Of a stretch of DNA of 23,900 bases, positions 14,772-23,807 are shown piece after piece. The notes under the pieces are model-generated. The model saw only the letters and a program-made list of their open reading frames with translations, was not told the origin of the DNA and did not search any database. Position 1 is the first letter of the stretch, and the number at the start of each line of letters is the position of its first letter. Position numbers and translations under genes: made by a program. The DNA comes from JAHJDR01 sp964526915 (GTDB taxonomy: Bacteria; UBA10199; JADGCS01): NCBI GenBank assembly GCA_964526915.1, contig CAZGMS010000115.1, positions 1 to 23,900 on the forward strand. The letters run 5' to 3'.

Positions 14772-16367
14772 TTAAAATAGGTGTCGGGCAAGAATATAAA
14801 GGATAAGCGCGGCCGTGATCCCCGCAACACCATAAAACAGAGACATGAAAAGTTTGGGATTCCCTTTGTGCTGCTCCGGTTTTTCAAACACATGCCCCGC
14901 ATAAACAAAAGGAGCCTGATTGTCCCGTTCCCTTTTCGCATCGTCTTCCCGCTGTCCCAATAAAGCCTGCTCCAGACGCCGTTGCATTTCGGGTGAGTGC
15001 TGTTGGCGATAGGCCTTAAGAATGTCTGCCTTCTGCGCCTCACTCAAAACAACCAACTGCAACAGGTTCACCAATTTGATGAATTCAAACTCCTGCCCCA
15101 GTTTCTGCAAAAGGGCCGGCGGGATCACATCGCCCGGTTTGAGTTGGCCAAACAGGTCTTGCAAGGCTGGATCGTTAAGGGCCAATTTGGAAAATTTATT
15201 TTCGCTCACTTCTCCATTTTCGTTCATCGCCAGGTCCGCAATCAAGAGCGTCTGGTCTGTTCCCGGTTTTTTATACAAACCGCGAAAAAGGGCCTCTATC
15301 ATTTTTGAAAGTTGCGCCTGAGACTGGACCTCGGTACTGTCCAGCGCCAAAACATTCTTGAAGAAGGCTTCCCATTCCGCATCGGTTTTGATCAAAAAAC
15401 GGGCCTTCAATCCCTCAGCCAATTCTTGCGTTGCTGTTTTGTTGCCCGCCAAAACCTGTTGCAATATTTGCTCGAATTTACTTTGCGAACCAGATTGACT
15501 CAATTTCGCGGCCAGCTGTTGCTTGGCCAGATCACTCCGTTCGGCCCTCATCAACTCCGTGGTGTTCTTTTGTGATTTGGCATCTGTCTGCTGGCGAATA
15601 GCACCCACCTGCCGCGCCATTCGTTGCAGTTTGGCCTTGGCGAGTTCGCCTCGGAGGACGTTGCGAAAATGTTCTTTTTCCTCAGACTGATGCCGCAAAC
15701 GCACCAACTGAGCCAACTCACCCCGCGTTAAGGGCTTGTCGACCTCTCGACGCATGACCTGATGTTCCAGATTCTGCCTGAGGGACTCACGCTGAAACAG
15801 CTTGTGCATGGGTGTATCCTTGAGCGGCCCCTGACGAAAAAACTTTTCATTGGCAACAGACCGGTAATCCTTATCTGTCGCCATTTTGGGAGTGTATTCT
15901 TTTTGCGGAAGCCCTTCTTTCTCGGGTTTTTTCTGTGTCTGACCCGTCGCGTCGTGGACAGGGTGCTCACCCCCCTCAGGATTCTCCCGCAGGCGAGCCA
16001 CTTCCGGATTGATATTGATTTTATGTCCCCATTTATCGGGAAGTTGCGAACCGGCCCTCTCCCCTGAATCCTCTTCAAACGAGGAGCGCGTCTGTTGCGA
16101 CCTTTGTTGTTGCTGTGTTCGTGTCTTTAAATCGCCACCCCGCTCTTCGACCTGTTGCTGTGCCTCCTCGGAGATTTGTTTGCTATCCGTCTTGGTCTCT
16201 TTTTCTTCTTTGGGCGCTTCGGGCTTGGGTTCTTCGGGCACAGTCAAATCTGGTCTTTCAGCTTCCGGGATAGGGAGTCCCGTCTTTGGATCAATCCTCG
16301 GTTTGGACGGTATCTCTGGAGTTCCATAAGGTTGCTTGGGGAAGATATTTGAGTTACCAATGGACAT
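14772..16367 (-). CDS. Tail-anchored Q/E/K-rich protein of unknown function
   Basis: This is a 531-aa protein I do not recognise. Residues 1-190 are Pro/Glu/Lys/Gln-rich and probably disordered (TPEIPSKPRIDPKTG, EEPKPEAPKEEKETK, QQQQRSQQ). Residues 190-460 are strongly helical and charged, with likely coiled coils. The last 25 residues are one hydrophobic helix (LFMSLFYGVAGITAALILYI) followed by LARHLF, so it is probably a C-terminally anchored membrane protein facing the cytoplasm. No signal peptide. Codon use and composition are continuous with the neighbours, and the frame is long and unbroken, so it is real. It diverges from mfd and has its own promoter. Confidence 0.85.
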   Translation of the reverse strand: MSIGNSNIFPKQPYGTPEIPSKPRIDPKTGLPIPEAERPDLTVPEEPKPEAPKEEKETKTDSKQISEEAQQQVEERGGDLKTRTQQQQRSQQTRSSFEEDSGERAGSQLPDKWGHKININPEVARLRENPEGGEHPVHDATGQTQKKPEKEGLPQKEYTPKMATDKDYRSVANEKFFRQGPLKDTPMHKLFQRESLRQNLEHQVMRREVDKPLTRGELAQLVRLRHQSEEKEHFRNVLRGELAKAKLQRMARQVGAIRQQTDAKSQKNTTELMRAERSDLAKQQLAAKLSQSGSQSKFEQILQQVLAGNKTATQELAEGLKARFLIKTDAEWEAFFKNVLALDSTEVQSQAQLSKMIEALFRGLYKKPGTDQTLLIADLAMNENGEVSENKFSKLALNDPALQDLFGQLKPGDVIPPALLQKLGQEFEFIKLVNLLQLVVLSEAQKADILKAYRQQHSPEMQRRLEQALLGQREDDAKRERDNQAPFVYAGHVFEKPEQHKGNPKLFMSLFYGVAGITAALILYILARHLF

Positions 16368-16386
16368 AATAAAAGTTTATTCTTTA

Positions 16387-16415
16387 ATTCTAATAGGTTA
16401 TCGGTTATTTGGCAA
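16387..16415 (-). promoter_or_regulatory. Sigma70-type promoter of the tail-anchored protein gene
   Basis: Minus strand: TTGCCA (16415-16410), 17-nt spacer, TAGAAT (16392-16387). The predicted start is at about 16380, only some 13 nt before the ATG at 16367, and there is no Shine-Dalgarno sequence in that short leader. Confidence 0.55.
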
Positions 16416-16471
16416 CGAAAGTTTCCATTGATTGTATTTTAGACCTGTAACCAAAGACAAAAGTCGTTGAA

Positions 16472-19400
16472 ATGATAACCCTATCACCTCATCAAGACCA
16501 AGCCTTCCTCCTCAAAGATTATTATGGGGGGGCTTTTGCACAGCAGCTTGTAAAAACACAACGGCTTGCCAGGGCCCTGGTGTGCGTCATTGTCGAAGAG
16601 GGGCAGGCCGCAGAAAAACTGCAAGATGAGATTTTGTTTTTTGGCCCAAACTCCAAAATCGAAACACTGCCGTACTATGATGTGTCTCCTTATTCAGGAC
16701 TATCCCCGCTCAGAAGGACGTGTCTCAAAAACCAATGCGTGTTATTTTGTTTGTTATCGGGACAACTCGATTTTTTGATTGTGCCCAAACACGCGGCCCT
16801 GAGGCGCTGTCTCAACAAAGACATTTTCTCATCACTCAACATCACGATAACCAAAAATGACTTGATCGACAGGGATGAGCTCATTCAAAAGCTCGTCCTC
16901 ATGGGGTACGAACGTTATTCTGTCGTTGAAGAGCCCGGGCATTTTGCCGTGAGGGGAGACATCCTCGACGTGTTCAGCCCACAACATGAACACCCTCACC
17001 GCATCAGTTTTTTCGACATTGAGATTGAAACCATCAAACCCTTTACCGCGGTCAATCAACGCACCCTGGAGGCAGTGAGCGAAATCCAATTGATCCCTGC
17101 CCACGAAATTTTTTTGCACCACTACCACACCACCCAGCAGCTCCGTGAGGTACCGCAAACAGCAACCACAACACCTGCCTGGATCAACACCCATTGGAAA
17201 AGCGATCTCAAGAAGAGGGCCGATCAGAAAAATATCCAAAAATCCAAACGCGATCAAATTGAAGAATACGTTGCCCATCGCATTTACTTTCATGGCATCG
17301 AATTTTTCTTGCCCTTGTTTTATCACGAAACAGGAACGGTGTTTGACTACTTCAAACCCAACGCGATCATCGTGACCGACCTGGTGGAACCTTTCGATAA
17401 ATTCACAGGCTGTTTTCTGGAGGAACTATCCAAAACGCAACAAGCCTCTGATCACATCGAAAGCATTTTCTCGCCACAGGAAATTTTCATCGATCCAAAA
17501 ACACTTGTGGAAAAGCTCGGCCCGCACCCACGTCTGTACCGTGACACAACTGGCTTGGAGGACCTGCCCGCAACCGAAACTCAACGTGGCCAAACCCAGT
17601 CAAATCTGGTGCTCAAATCACGTATCGCCTCACAAATCACAAAAGTGCATTCATTGGCTCCCTTGGCCTCCGAAATCAATACCAAGAGACTGGATGGCAT
17701 CAGCTGTTTCATTGTTTGTTGTAACTTGTCGCAACAGGAACGCGTCAAAGACCTGTTGGAGCGTTTTGAACTCCCGCTCAAGGTCGTGGACCCCCAGAGG
17801 CAGAATGACGTGATGGAGCAACTGTTGACCAATCCGATGAGCGAGCGGTTGGTCACCCTGCTGGTTGGTGACCTGCATGAGGGATTTTGCGCGGATCAGC
17901 TCAGACAATGGTGGATCACCGATGAGGACCTTTTTGGATCAAAGACCAAAAGAGCCTCCCGCAAAGCCCCGCAAACAACCGTGTTCAGCTCATTCTCGGA
18001 GTTGGCTGTGGGCGACTACATCATTCACCTCGACCACGGGATCGGGATCTATCAGGGTCTGATCAAACTCGATGTCGACCCCCACCAGAATGATTTTGTT
18101 TTGTTGGAATATCTGGGCGGTGACAAGTTGTATGTCCCCGCAGATCGTATCAACCGTATCCAGAAATTCAGCACCCTGGAAGGTGTGGTGCCTCAGTTGG
18201 ATAAATTGGGTTCTCAATCCTGGATCAAAACTCGAAACAAAGCCAAAAAAGCCGCCCGCAAACTGGCCCGCGAACTATTGGAGATACAAGCAAAGCGAGA
18301 GACTCTGGTGGGCCACGGCTTTGCGATTCATCGCGAACAAATGGAAGAATTCGCCACCAGCTTCACTTTTGAGGAAACCCCCGATCAACTCACCACCATC
18401 ACCGCCGTGGAGGATGATCTGGAAGCCACCCGCCCCATGGACAGGCTCGTGTGTGGCGACGTGGGTTACGGCAAAACCGAAGTGGCCTTGCGGGCCGCCT
18501 ACAAGGCCGTGCTCGACAACAAACAGGTGGCTGTGCTGGTTCCCACAACCGTGCTGGCCTTCCAACATCACAACACTTTTGGCCAGCGCTTCAAAGACTA
18601 CCCCGTTCGTGTCGCCCTGTTATCACGTTTTCGTTCACAGGCAGAACAAAAGCAGATCCTGCGTGATTTGAGCGAGGGAAAAATTGATGTCATCGTGGGC
18701 ACCCACAGGCTGTTGTCGGGCGATGTCCGGTTCAGGGATTTGGGCCTGCTCGTGGTGGACGAGGAGCATCGGTTCGGCGTCATTCACAAGGAAAAGATTA
18801 AAAAAATGAAGTCCCTGGTGGATGTGCTCACGCTCACAGCCACACCGATCCCCCGCACACTGAATTTTTCGCTCAATGGTATTCGTGATCTCTCCATCAT
18901 CAACACCCCACCTCTGGACCGTCTATCCATCAGAACGCACACGTGTTATTTCGACGAAACCACCATCCGCGACGCGATCCTCAAGGAGTTGCGACGCGAC
19001 GGGCAGGTGTTTTTTGTGCACAACCGCGTGCAGTCCATCGAAAAAACCTGTCAACAGCTTCAGACCCTGGTCCCCACAGCAAAAGTGCGTTTCGCGCACG
19101 GACAAATGCACGAGGAGGCCCTGGAAGACATCATGATCGCCTTCATGCACCGGGAATTCGACATTCTGGTGTGCACCACGATCATCGAATCCGGCCTGGA
19201 TATCCCCAACGCCAACACGATGATCATCAACAGGGCCGATGCTTTTGGTCTGGCCCAGTTGTATCAACTCCGGGGCCGTGTGGGACGCAGTGACCGCCAG
19301 GCCTACTGCTACCTCATCGTCCCGCACGAATCACTGCAAACACAAAAGGCCCGGCGCCGCCTGGCCGTGATCCAGCGTTTTACGGAACTGGGCAGTGGGT

Positions 19401-20020
19401 TCAAGGTGGCGTCACACGATCTCGAAATTCGCGGGGCGGGCAACATTCTGGGCGACGAGCAGTCGGGACACATCGCCGCCATCGGTTATGACCTGTACAT
19501 CCAACTCCTGCAAGAGGCCATTCACGAACTGAAAAACCAGCACATCCCTGAGGACTTTGAACCCGAAATCCTCCTTAACATCCCCGCCAAGATTCCGGCA
19601 GACTACGTTCCTGACGAGCACCTCAGGTTGCTCCTGTACAAACAGCTCAGCTCCTGCAGAGCTTTTGATGAAGTGGCTTCTACCCGAGAAGAGTGGCTGG
19701 ACCGTTTTGGAAAACTGCCGGAAGAAACGGAGAACCTCATCGGCATCATCCGCATCAAAATGACTTGTCACCACCTTCTGGTCCGTCAGATCAAGCAAAG
19801 TGGCCCTGCTCTCTTTTTTGATTTTCACCCCAATCATCAGATCGACACCGCCGTCTTTACGCGAGCCATACAGGCCAATGGCAAACAGTTTTCAATCTCT
19901 CGCGATGGCAAGTTTGTGATCAACAGATTGTTTTGCTCGCCACAGGAGCTGCTTGCTGGTGTGCAGGATTTTTTGGAGAAACTGAAAACGAACTCACTGA
20001 GGTCAGAGCCGTTCTCGTGA
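16472..20020 (+). CDS. mfd: Transcription-repair coupling factor Mfd
   Basis: This is a 1182-aa protein, slightly longer than E. coli Mfd (1148). It removes RNA polymerase stalled at DNA lesions and recruits UvrA. The UvrB-homology region is N-terminal (1-about 370). The RNA-polymerase-interacting domain starts near residue 513 (VGDYIIHLDHGIGIYQGL). The SF2 translocase follows with Walker A GDVGYGKTE (662-670), DEEH (763-766), TATPIPRTL (about 789) and the RecG-like TRG region, then the C-terminal D7 domain (about 1020-1182). All motifs are intact. ATG 16472 fits the family N-terminus although its ribosome-binding site is weak. It is the last housekeeping gene before the accessory region. Confidence 0.98.
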   Translation: MITLSPHQDQAFLLKDYYGGAFAQQLVKTQRLARALVCVIVEEGQAAEKLQDEILFFGPNSKIETLPYYDVSPYSGLSPLRRTCLKNQCVLFCLLSGQLDFLIVPKHAALRRCLNKDIFSSLNITITKNDLIDRDELIQKLVLMGYERYSVVEEPGHFAVRGDILDVFSPQHEHPHRISFFDIEIETIKPFTAVNQRTLEAVSEIQLIPAHEIFLHHYHTTQQLREVPQTATTTPAWINTHWKSDLKKRADQKNIQKSKRDQIEEYVAHRIYFHGIEFFLPLFYHETGTVFDYFKPNAIIVTDLVEPFDKFTGCFLEELSKTQQASDHIESIFSPQEIFIDPKTLVEKLGPHPRLYRDTTGLEDLPATETQRGQTQSNLVLKSRIASQITKVHSLAPLASEINTKRLDGISCFIVCCNLSQQERVKDLLERFELPLKVVDPQRQNDVMEQLLTNPMSERLVTLLVGDLHEGFCADQLRQWWITDEDLFGSKTKRASRKAPQTTVFSSFSELAVGDYIIHLDHGIGIYQGLIKLDVDPHQNDFVLLEYLGGDKLYVPADRINRIQKFSTLEGVVPQLDKLGSQSWIKTRNKAKKAARKLARELLEIQAKRETLVGHGFAIHREQMEEFATSFTFEETPDQLTTITAVEDDLEATRPMDRLVCGDVGYGKTEVALRAAYKAVLDNKQVAVLVPTTVLAFQHHNTFGQRFKDYPVRVALLSRFRSQAEQKQILRDLSEGKIDVIVGTHRLLSGDVRFRDLGLLVVDEEHRFGVIHKEKIKKMKSLVDVLTLTATPIPRTLNFSLNGIRDLSIINTPPLDRLSIRTHTCYFDETTIRDAILKELRRDGQVFFVHNRVQSIEKTCQQLQTLVPTAKVRFAHGQMHEEALEDIMIAFMHREFDILVCTTIIESGLDIPNANTMIINRADAFGLAQLYQLRGRVGRSDRQAYCYLIVPHESLQTQKARRRLAVIQRFTELGSGFKVASHDLEIRGAGNILGDEQSGHIAAIGYDLYIQLLQEAIHELKNQHIPEDFEPEILLNIPAKIPADYVPDEHLRLLLYKQLSSCRAFDEVASTREEWLDRFGKLPEETENLIGIIRIKMTCHHLLVRQIKQSGPALFFDFHPNHQIDTAVFTRAIQANGKQFSISRDGKFVINRLFCSPQELLAGVQDFLEKLKTNSLRSEPFS

Positions 20021-20294
20021 AGGTAAAAACAACAACGCTGTGGGCACGAACTGACATCAACGGCAACGCGGCCAAACCTTTTTCGGCCGTCGGAATTAAA
20101 TCACCACCCAAGGCTCTTAAAATCACAAAAACTGTTAAAATCCTAGTGGCACAAAGTCGGAGCGTACACACAACCCATTAAAATATAAGACTTTTAATTT
20201 TCGAGGTGTCTAAGTCTGAAGAAGGTGGTGTGTGAATAGAAATGTTTGTATTTTAATTGCTTTAGGTCAAAACGCGCTATAACTTGCAGGAACT
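20021..20294. other. Spacer between mfd and accessory region
   Basis: 274 bp. CGGCC (20071-) and GGCCG (about 20086-20091) form a small stem that could be a weak mfd terminator, but no T-run follows. Beyond about 20160 the sequence becomes AT-richer. No gene was recognised; the plus-strand frame over the mfd end is a shadow. Confidence 0.35.
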
Positions 20295-20532
20295 ATGAGA
20301 GTTGGCGCAACAGGACTGATAGATCGCCTGGAGGTGTTTCGATCCGCCTAGGGCTCATGCCGGTGATTTGGAAAAGAAAATTTCACAAGAGGACCTGGCC
20401 AAAAAATTGGACGTGGCTTTTTCTACCGTAAATCGTTGGTTCAACCGCAGGTCACAGCCGAGCTCAATTCAGAGGTATTATATTAGGAAGATGATGGGGA
20501 GAAACTGTTACTTGCAAGATGCAAAAACTTGA
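20295..20532 (+). pseudogene. Frameshifted HTH regulator relic (copy 1)
   Basis: ATG 20295, preceded by AGGA, opens MRVGATGLIDRLEVFRSA and hits TAG at 20349. In another frame the protein continues at 20353 as AHAGDLEKKISQEDLAKKLD, then VAFSTVNRWFNRRSQPSSIQ and YYIRKM, to TGA 20530. The second part is an Xre-type helix-turn-helix (SQEDLAKKLDVAFSTVNRW). A one-base insertion (or two-base loss) near 20349-20352 explains the break. Two further relics of the same gene (21750 and 23838) confirm the reading. It lies 23 bp before the first DUF1016 gene. Confidence 0.75.
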
Positions 20533-20555
20533 CAGATGAAGATTGGGGGTTTGCT

Positions 20556-21707
20556 ATGAAACCAAAAAAACAACACAGATCGCAAAACATTGTGTCTGAA
20601 GGCGAGGCGGCCCTCTATAAACGCATACGCGATCTGGTGATCAATGCTCGCAAAACAGTTGCCCGAGGCGTTAATCTTGTGCAGGCCCACACCAATTTTG
20701 AAATTGGACGGTATGTTGTTGAACATGAGCAACAAGGCAAGGGTAGAGCTGCTTACGGAGAAGAGGTGCTTAAAACATTGGCTGAACGGCTCACGAGAGA
20801 ATTTAAAAAAGGCTTTTCGCTTTCCAACCTTAAATCAATGAGGCAATTCTATTTGCAAAATCAGAATCGAATTGGCCAGTCAATCACTGGCCAATTGGGC
20901 AAGGCTCTTTCTGGGGCATCGCTTGGTGGGCCATCAACAAAAAGCCAGTCACTGACTGGCCAATTGGAGCCTTCTGTTGCAACTCATCCCTTCACGTTGA
21001 GTTGGACACACTACGTTTTTCTTTTGGGGGTCAAAAATTCTGACGAGCGTAGATTTTACGAAATTGAAGCAACCCAACAAAACTGGACCGTTAGCGAACT
21101 CAAACGACAATTTAACAGTAGTCTTTACGAACGTCTTGCCTTAAGTCGTGACAAGGCGGGAATAAAGAAATTGGCCAAGAAAGGGCAGTTGATAGAAAAA
21201 CCGGAAGACTTGCTCAAGGAACCCCTTGTGCTTGAGTTTCTTGGTTTGGACGAGCAGACTCGCTACTCCGAATCCGATCTTGAAGCTGCAATTATCAATC
21301 AAATTGAGCGTTTTTTGCTCGAATTGGGCAAAGGGTTTTTATTTGAAGCGCGGCAAAAGCGTTTTAGTTTTGATGATGAACACTATTTTGTTGATCTTGT
21401 TTTCTACAATCGCTTGCTCCATTGTTATGTGCTCGCCGATTTAAAACTTGGCAAGCTTACCCACCAAGATCTTGGTCAAATGCAGATGTACGTGAATTAT
21501 TTTGACCGGTTCGTCAAGACAGAGAATGAAAATTCCACCATTGGCATTGTGCTGTGCAAAAAAAAGCATGAAGCATTGGTCAAGATCACATTGCCAAAGG
21601 AGGCCAATATACATGCGCGGGAGTATCAACTTTATCTGCCCAGCAAAGAGATGTTGCAAAAAAAGTTGGTCGAGTGGACTGAGAAAGCTGAAGAGGTTTG
21701 GTCCTAA
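20556..21707 (+). CDS. DUF1016 / YhcG-family PDDEXK nuclease (copy 1)
   Basis: The protein is 383 aa from ATG 20556 (GGGGG 7 nt upstream); a TTG at 20529 is in frame but less likely. The N-terminal DUF1016_N helical domain (about 15-105: EIGRYVVEHEQQGKGRAAYG, RLTREFKKGFSLSNLKSMRQFY) is followed by a variable linker (106-145) made of hairpin-encoded repeats IGQSITGQL and SLTGQL. The C-terminal nuclease domain has D280 in VDLVFYN and D295-L-K297 in DLKLGK, the D-(D/E)xK metal site, then GQMQMYVNYFD. Family members occur with restriction and other defence genes and are predicted DNA nucleases. The linker repeats keep the frame open. It may act with the adjacent helicase, now deleted. Confidence 0.92.
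   Translation: MKPKKQHRSQNIVSEGEAALYKRIRDLVINARKTVARGVNLVQAHTNFEIGRYVVEHEQQGKGRAAYGEEVLKTLAERLTREFKKGFSLSNLKSMRQFYLQNQNRIGQSITGQLGKALSGASLGGPSTKSQSLTGQLEPSVATHPFTLSWTHYVFLLGVKNSDERRFYEIEATQQNWTVSELKRQFNSSLYERLALSRDKAGIKKLAKKGQLIEKPEDLLKEPLVLEFLGLDEQTRYSESDLEAAIINQIERFLLELGKGFLFEARQKRFSFDDEHYFVDLVFYNRLLHCYVLADLKLGKLTHQDLGQMQMYVNYFDRFVKTENENSTIGIVLCKKKHEALVKITLPKEANIHAREYQLYLPSKEMLQKKLVEWTEKAEEVWS
20871..20967. repeat. In-frame hairpin repeats in DUF1016 copy 1
   Basis: A perfect hairpin ATTGGCCAGT (20871-20880), 5-nt loop, ACTGGCCAAT (20886-20895) encodes IGQSITGQL. A second hairpin GCCAGT-CACTG-ACTGGC (20944-20960) follows, and the 13-mer ACTGGCCAATTGG occurs at both 20886 and 20955. The repeats lie exactly at the domain junction. 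Confidence 0.85.
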
Positions 21708-21749
21708 AAAAGGTGGTTATTGGGAGGTGGTGAAGAAAGGCAAAATTAA

Positions 21750-21905
21750 ATGAGAGTGGATGCAACAGAACTGATAGACCTCACTTTCTCTACCATGAAC
21801 CGTTGGTTCAACCGCAGATCACAGCCAAACCATGTTCAGCGGCATCATATTAGGAAGATGTTGGAGCGCACAAACAATCTTAAAACGGGGGACCAACGGG
21901 CATGA
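21750..21905 (+). pseudogene. Internally deleted HTH regulator relic (copy 2), coupled to helicase start
   Basis: This is a 51-codon frame starting MRVDATELID, then jumping directly to LTFSTMNRWFNRRSQPNHVQ and HIRKM. Compared with copy 1 it lacks about 35 internal codons (RLEVFRSA through KKLDVA), removed in frame, so the first HTH helices are gone but the recognition-helix region stays. AAAGG lies 9 nt before the ATG. Its TGA (21903-21905) overlaps the helicase ATG (21902) in an ATGA junction, showing that the HTH and helicase genes were translationally coupled. Confidence 0.7.
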
Positions 21906-22269
21906 TTACCCCATACCACGCCAAATATTTTGCTTACGAACTTACAAGACGTTGTGCTTCTAATGGTTTAGAAAAACTGTCCTCAACTTTGTCGAATGCG
22001 CAAGTTGATTTAAAACCGCACCAAATAGAGGCCGCGCTGTTTGCGTTTCGTTCTCCCTTATCCAAAGGCGCCATATTGGCTGATGAAGTTGGGTTAGGGA
22101 AGACCATAGAAGCAGGTTTGGTTATTTCACATGATTGCGCAGACAGTTGTTTGTTGCGCAGGACGATGTCGACAACAAAAAAGAGGAGCTAATCAGTCGT
22201 GTTGAAAAGCAATTACGACAAAGAGCATCGTTGAAAAAGATGTTCACGATGAGGTGGTTATTAAAATAG
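21902..22269 (+). pseudogene. SNF2/RapA-like helicase reduced to its two ends
   Basis: The frame from ATG 21902 gives a typical SNF2-family N-terminus: LKPHQIEAALFAFRS (37-51) and the Walker A loop GAILADEVGLGKTIEAGLVIS (56-76). After about 22129 it becomes meaningless and stops at 22190. In another frame, 22135-22269 encodes 44 aa, LRRQLFVAQDDVDNKKEELI through FTMRWLLK, which looks like the C-terminus of the same helicase class (an acidic-basic coiled helix and a terminal FTxRW). The central part of the gene (most of a protein normally near 900-1000 aa) is therefore missing between about 22129 and 22135. No insertion element marks the junction. The ATPase cannot work. Confidence 0.75.
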
Positions 22270-22511
22270 GCTTTCACAAAAGGCGAGATGGAGCGTTGTG
22301 TAAAAAAAATAATGACAAAGCACAGAACGTATAACAAGGTTGTTGGCACGATAGTATTTGGCAAGCAGTGAGGGCATGAATTCTGCAATAAAAAAAATTG
22401 TTGGAAATGATGAAATTCTCAATCAAGACGTTGCAGGAGATTGAAGGGTTGGAGATGAAGACGTTGGGAGAGTAAAAATTTTAACAACTGTAATTAGGAT
22501 ACAAATGCTGT
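22270..22511. other. AT-rich spacer after the helicase relic
   Basis: 242 bp with only very short frames (22 codons or fewer, for example one ending with MKTLGE near 22474). It may hold further gene debris. No promoter or repeat was recognised with confidence. A weak AGGA lies about 12 nt before the ATG at 22512. Confidence 0.35.
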
Positions 22512-23717
22512 ATGAAGCTTGAATCTAAACATCCATTCCAAAAAGATTATAAAAAAATACTCAAAGATATTTCACAGCTCCTTGAAACAGGTAGGGGCGA
22601 GATTGTCAGTTCTGCCAACTCGATTTTCACATCAACTTATTGGGCCATTGGGTTTCGAATTGTTCAATGTGAACAAAAAGGCTCTCTACGCGCCAATTAT
22701 GGTGATGAGATCATCAAAAAATTAGCTGTGGATTTGACACAGCATTACGGGCGTGGTTTTGCCAAGAGTAATCTCTATCAAATGCGCGCTTTTTATCTTA
22801 CGTATGCCCACATTTTCCAGACGACATCTGGAAAATCACAAAAAGCCACAGCACGTCAGATTTTCCAGACACTGTCTGGAAAATCTCATCAAATAGTCCT
22901 GCTCTTAAAAGCTATTGCAGAACGCCTGCCGTTAGCTTGGTCTGCGTACGTTCTATTATTGGCAATTCAAAACGAGCAAGCCAGAAAATTTTATGAAACC
23001 GAAGCCCTGCGTGGTGGATGGTCGGTTCGCCAACTTGATCGTCAGATTAATTCACAGTTTTATGAACGTACTCTTTTGTCAAAAAACAAGACCAAGATGC
23101 TCACTGTGGGTACAAAAAGACTACCCGAAGACAAACTAACCCCTGATGAGGCCATTAAAGATCCCTACTTTTTAGAATTTTTAAACCTGAAAGATGAATA
23201 TTCAGAAAACGATCTTGAAGAAGCGCTGATTGAACATCTTGAAACCTTTCTTCTCGAAATGGGATCTGATTTTTGTTTTGTAGGCAGGCAAAGGCGACTT
23301 CGTATTGGCGATGTATGGTATCGTGTTGATCTGGTCTTTTATCATCGTCGCCTCCATTGTCTGGTATTGATCGACTTAAAACTGGGAAAATTTACTCATG
23401 CAGATGCCGGACAGATGCATCTTTATTTAAATTACGCACGTGAGCACTGGACACACCTCAAAGAAAATCCACCGGTTGGATTAATATTATGTGCTTCAAA
23501 GAATGAAGCTGTGGTTAAATATGCCTTAGAAAACTTACCCAATAAAGTTTTAGCAGCCACATATAGAACAGCTCTGCCAAAGGAAAAAGAATTACTTGGT
23601 GAGATTGAAAAAACACGAATACTCCTCACGTCTCGACGTCAGAGGATTACCAATTTTAAAAACACTGTAGATTTGACGAGGCAAGATCGAAGCAAGTCGA
23701 TGGGCAAAAGGTGGTGA
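22512..23717 (+). CDS. DUF1016 / YhcG-family PDDEXK nuclease (copy 2)
   Basis: This is a 401-aa paralogue of the DUF1016 gene at 20556. The N-terminal DUF1016_N domain (about 15-98: YWAIGFRIVQCEQKGSLRAN, YGRGFAKSNLYQMRAFYL) is followed by a linker (101-125) with two hairpin-encoded peptides IFQTTSGKS and IFQTLSGKS. The C-terminal nuclease domain has D273 (VDLVFYH) and D288-L-K290 (DLKLGK), then GQMHLYLNYA. Identity with copy 1 is clear over both domains but moderate, so the duplication is old or the two were acquired separately. The last 25 residues (after SRRQ) look unrelated to the family, suggesting a replaced or frameshifted tail. Confidence 0.92.
   Translation: MKLESKHPFQKDYKKILKDISQLLETGRGEIVSSANSIFTSTYWAIGFRIVQCEQKGSLRANYGDEIIKKLAVDLTQHYGRGFAKSNLYQMRAFYLTYAHIFQTTSGKSQKATARQIFQTLSGKSHQIVLLLKAIAERLPLAWSAYVLLLAIQNEQARKFYETEALRGGWSVRQLDRQINSQFYERTLLSKNKTKMLTVGTKRLPEDKLTPDEAIKDPYFLEFLNLKDEYSENDLEEALIEHLETFLLEMGSDFCFVGRQRRLRIGDVWYRVDLVFYHRRLHCLVLIDLKLGKFTHADAGQMHLYLNYAREHWTHLKENPPVGLILCASKNEAVVKYALENLPNKVLAATYRTALPKEKELLGEIEKTRILLTSRRQRITNFKNTVDLTRQDRSKSMGKRW
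22812..22885. repeat. In-frame hairpin repeats in DUF1016 copy 2
   Basis: Hairpin 1: ATTTTCCAGA (22812-22821), 5-nt loop, TCTGGAAAAT (22827-22836). Hairpin 2: GATTTTCCAGACA (22859-22871), 1-nt loop, TGTCTGGAAAATC (22873-22885). Both are perfect and in the same reading phase, encoding IFQTTSGKS and IFQTLSGKS at residues 101-109 and 117-125. Confidence 0.9.
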
Positions 23718-23807
23718 CGGGGAAGAATTATTTGGGGTTGGGTGGTGGAAGACCAACGAAACTTAAAAAACAGCCTGAGAATGACGGCCCAAAGCCCTTG
23801 TGGCCCA

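Noticed and set aside
18072..18671. 199-codon plus-strand frame in mfd
   Set aside because: Out-of-frame shadow within Mfd, Trp/Pro/Thr-rich, no independent start signal.
20529..20557. TTGACA with a TGCTAT 17 nt downstream, as a promoter for DUF1016 copy 1
   Set aside because: The -10 overlaps the ATG, so transcription would begin inside the gene; likely coincidence.
20871..22885. CRISPR-like spaced repeats
   Set aside because: The repeats are in-frame hairpins within two protein genes, with no regular spacers or cas genes.
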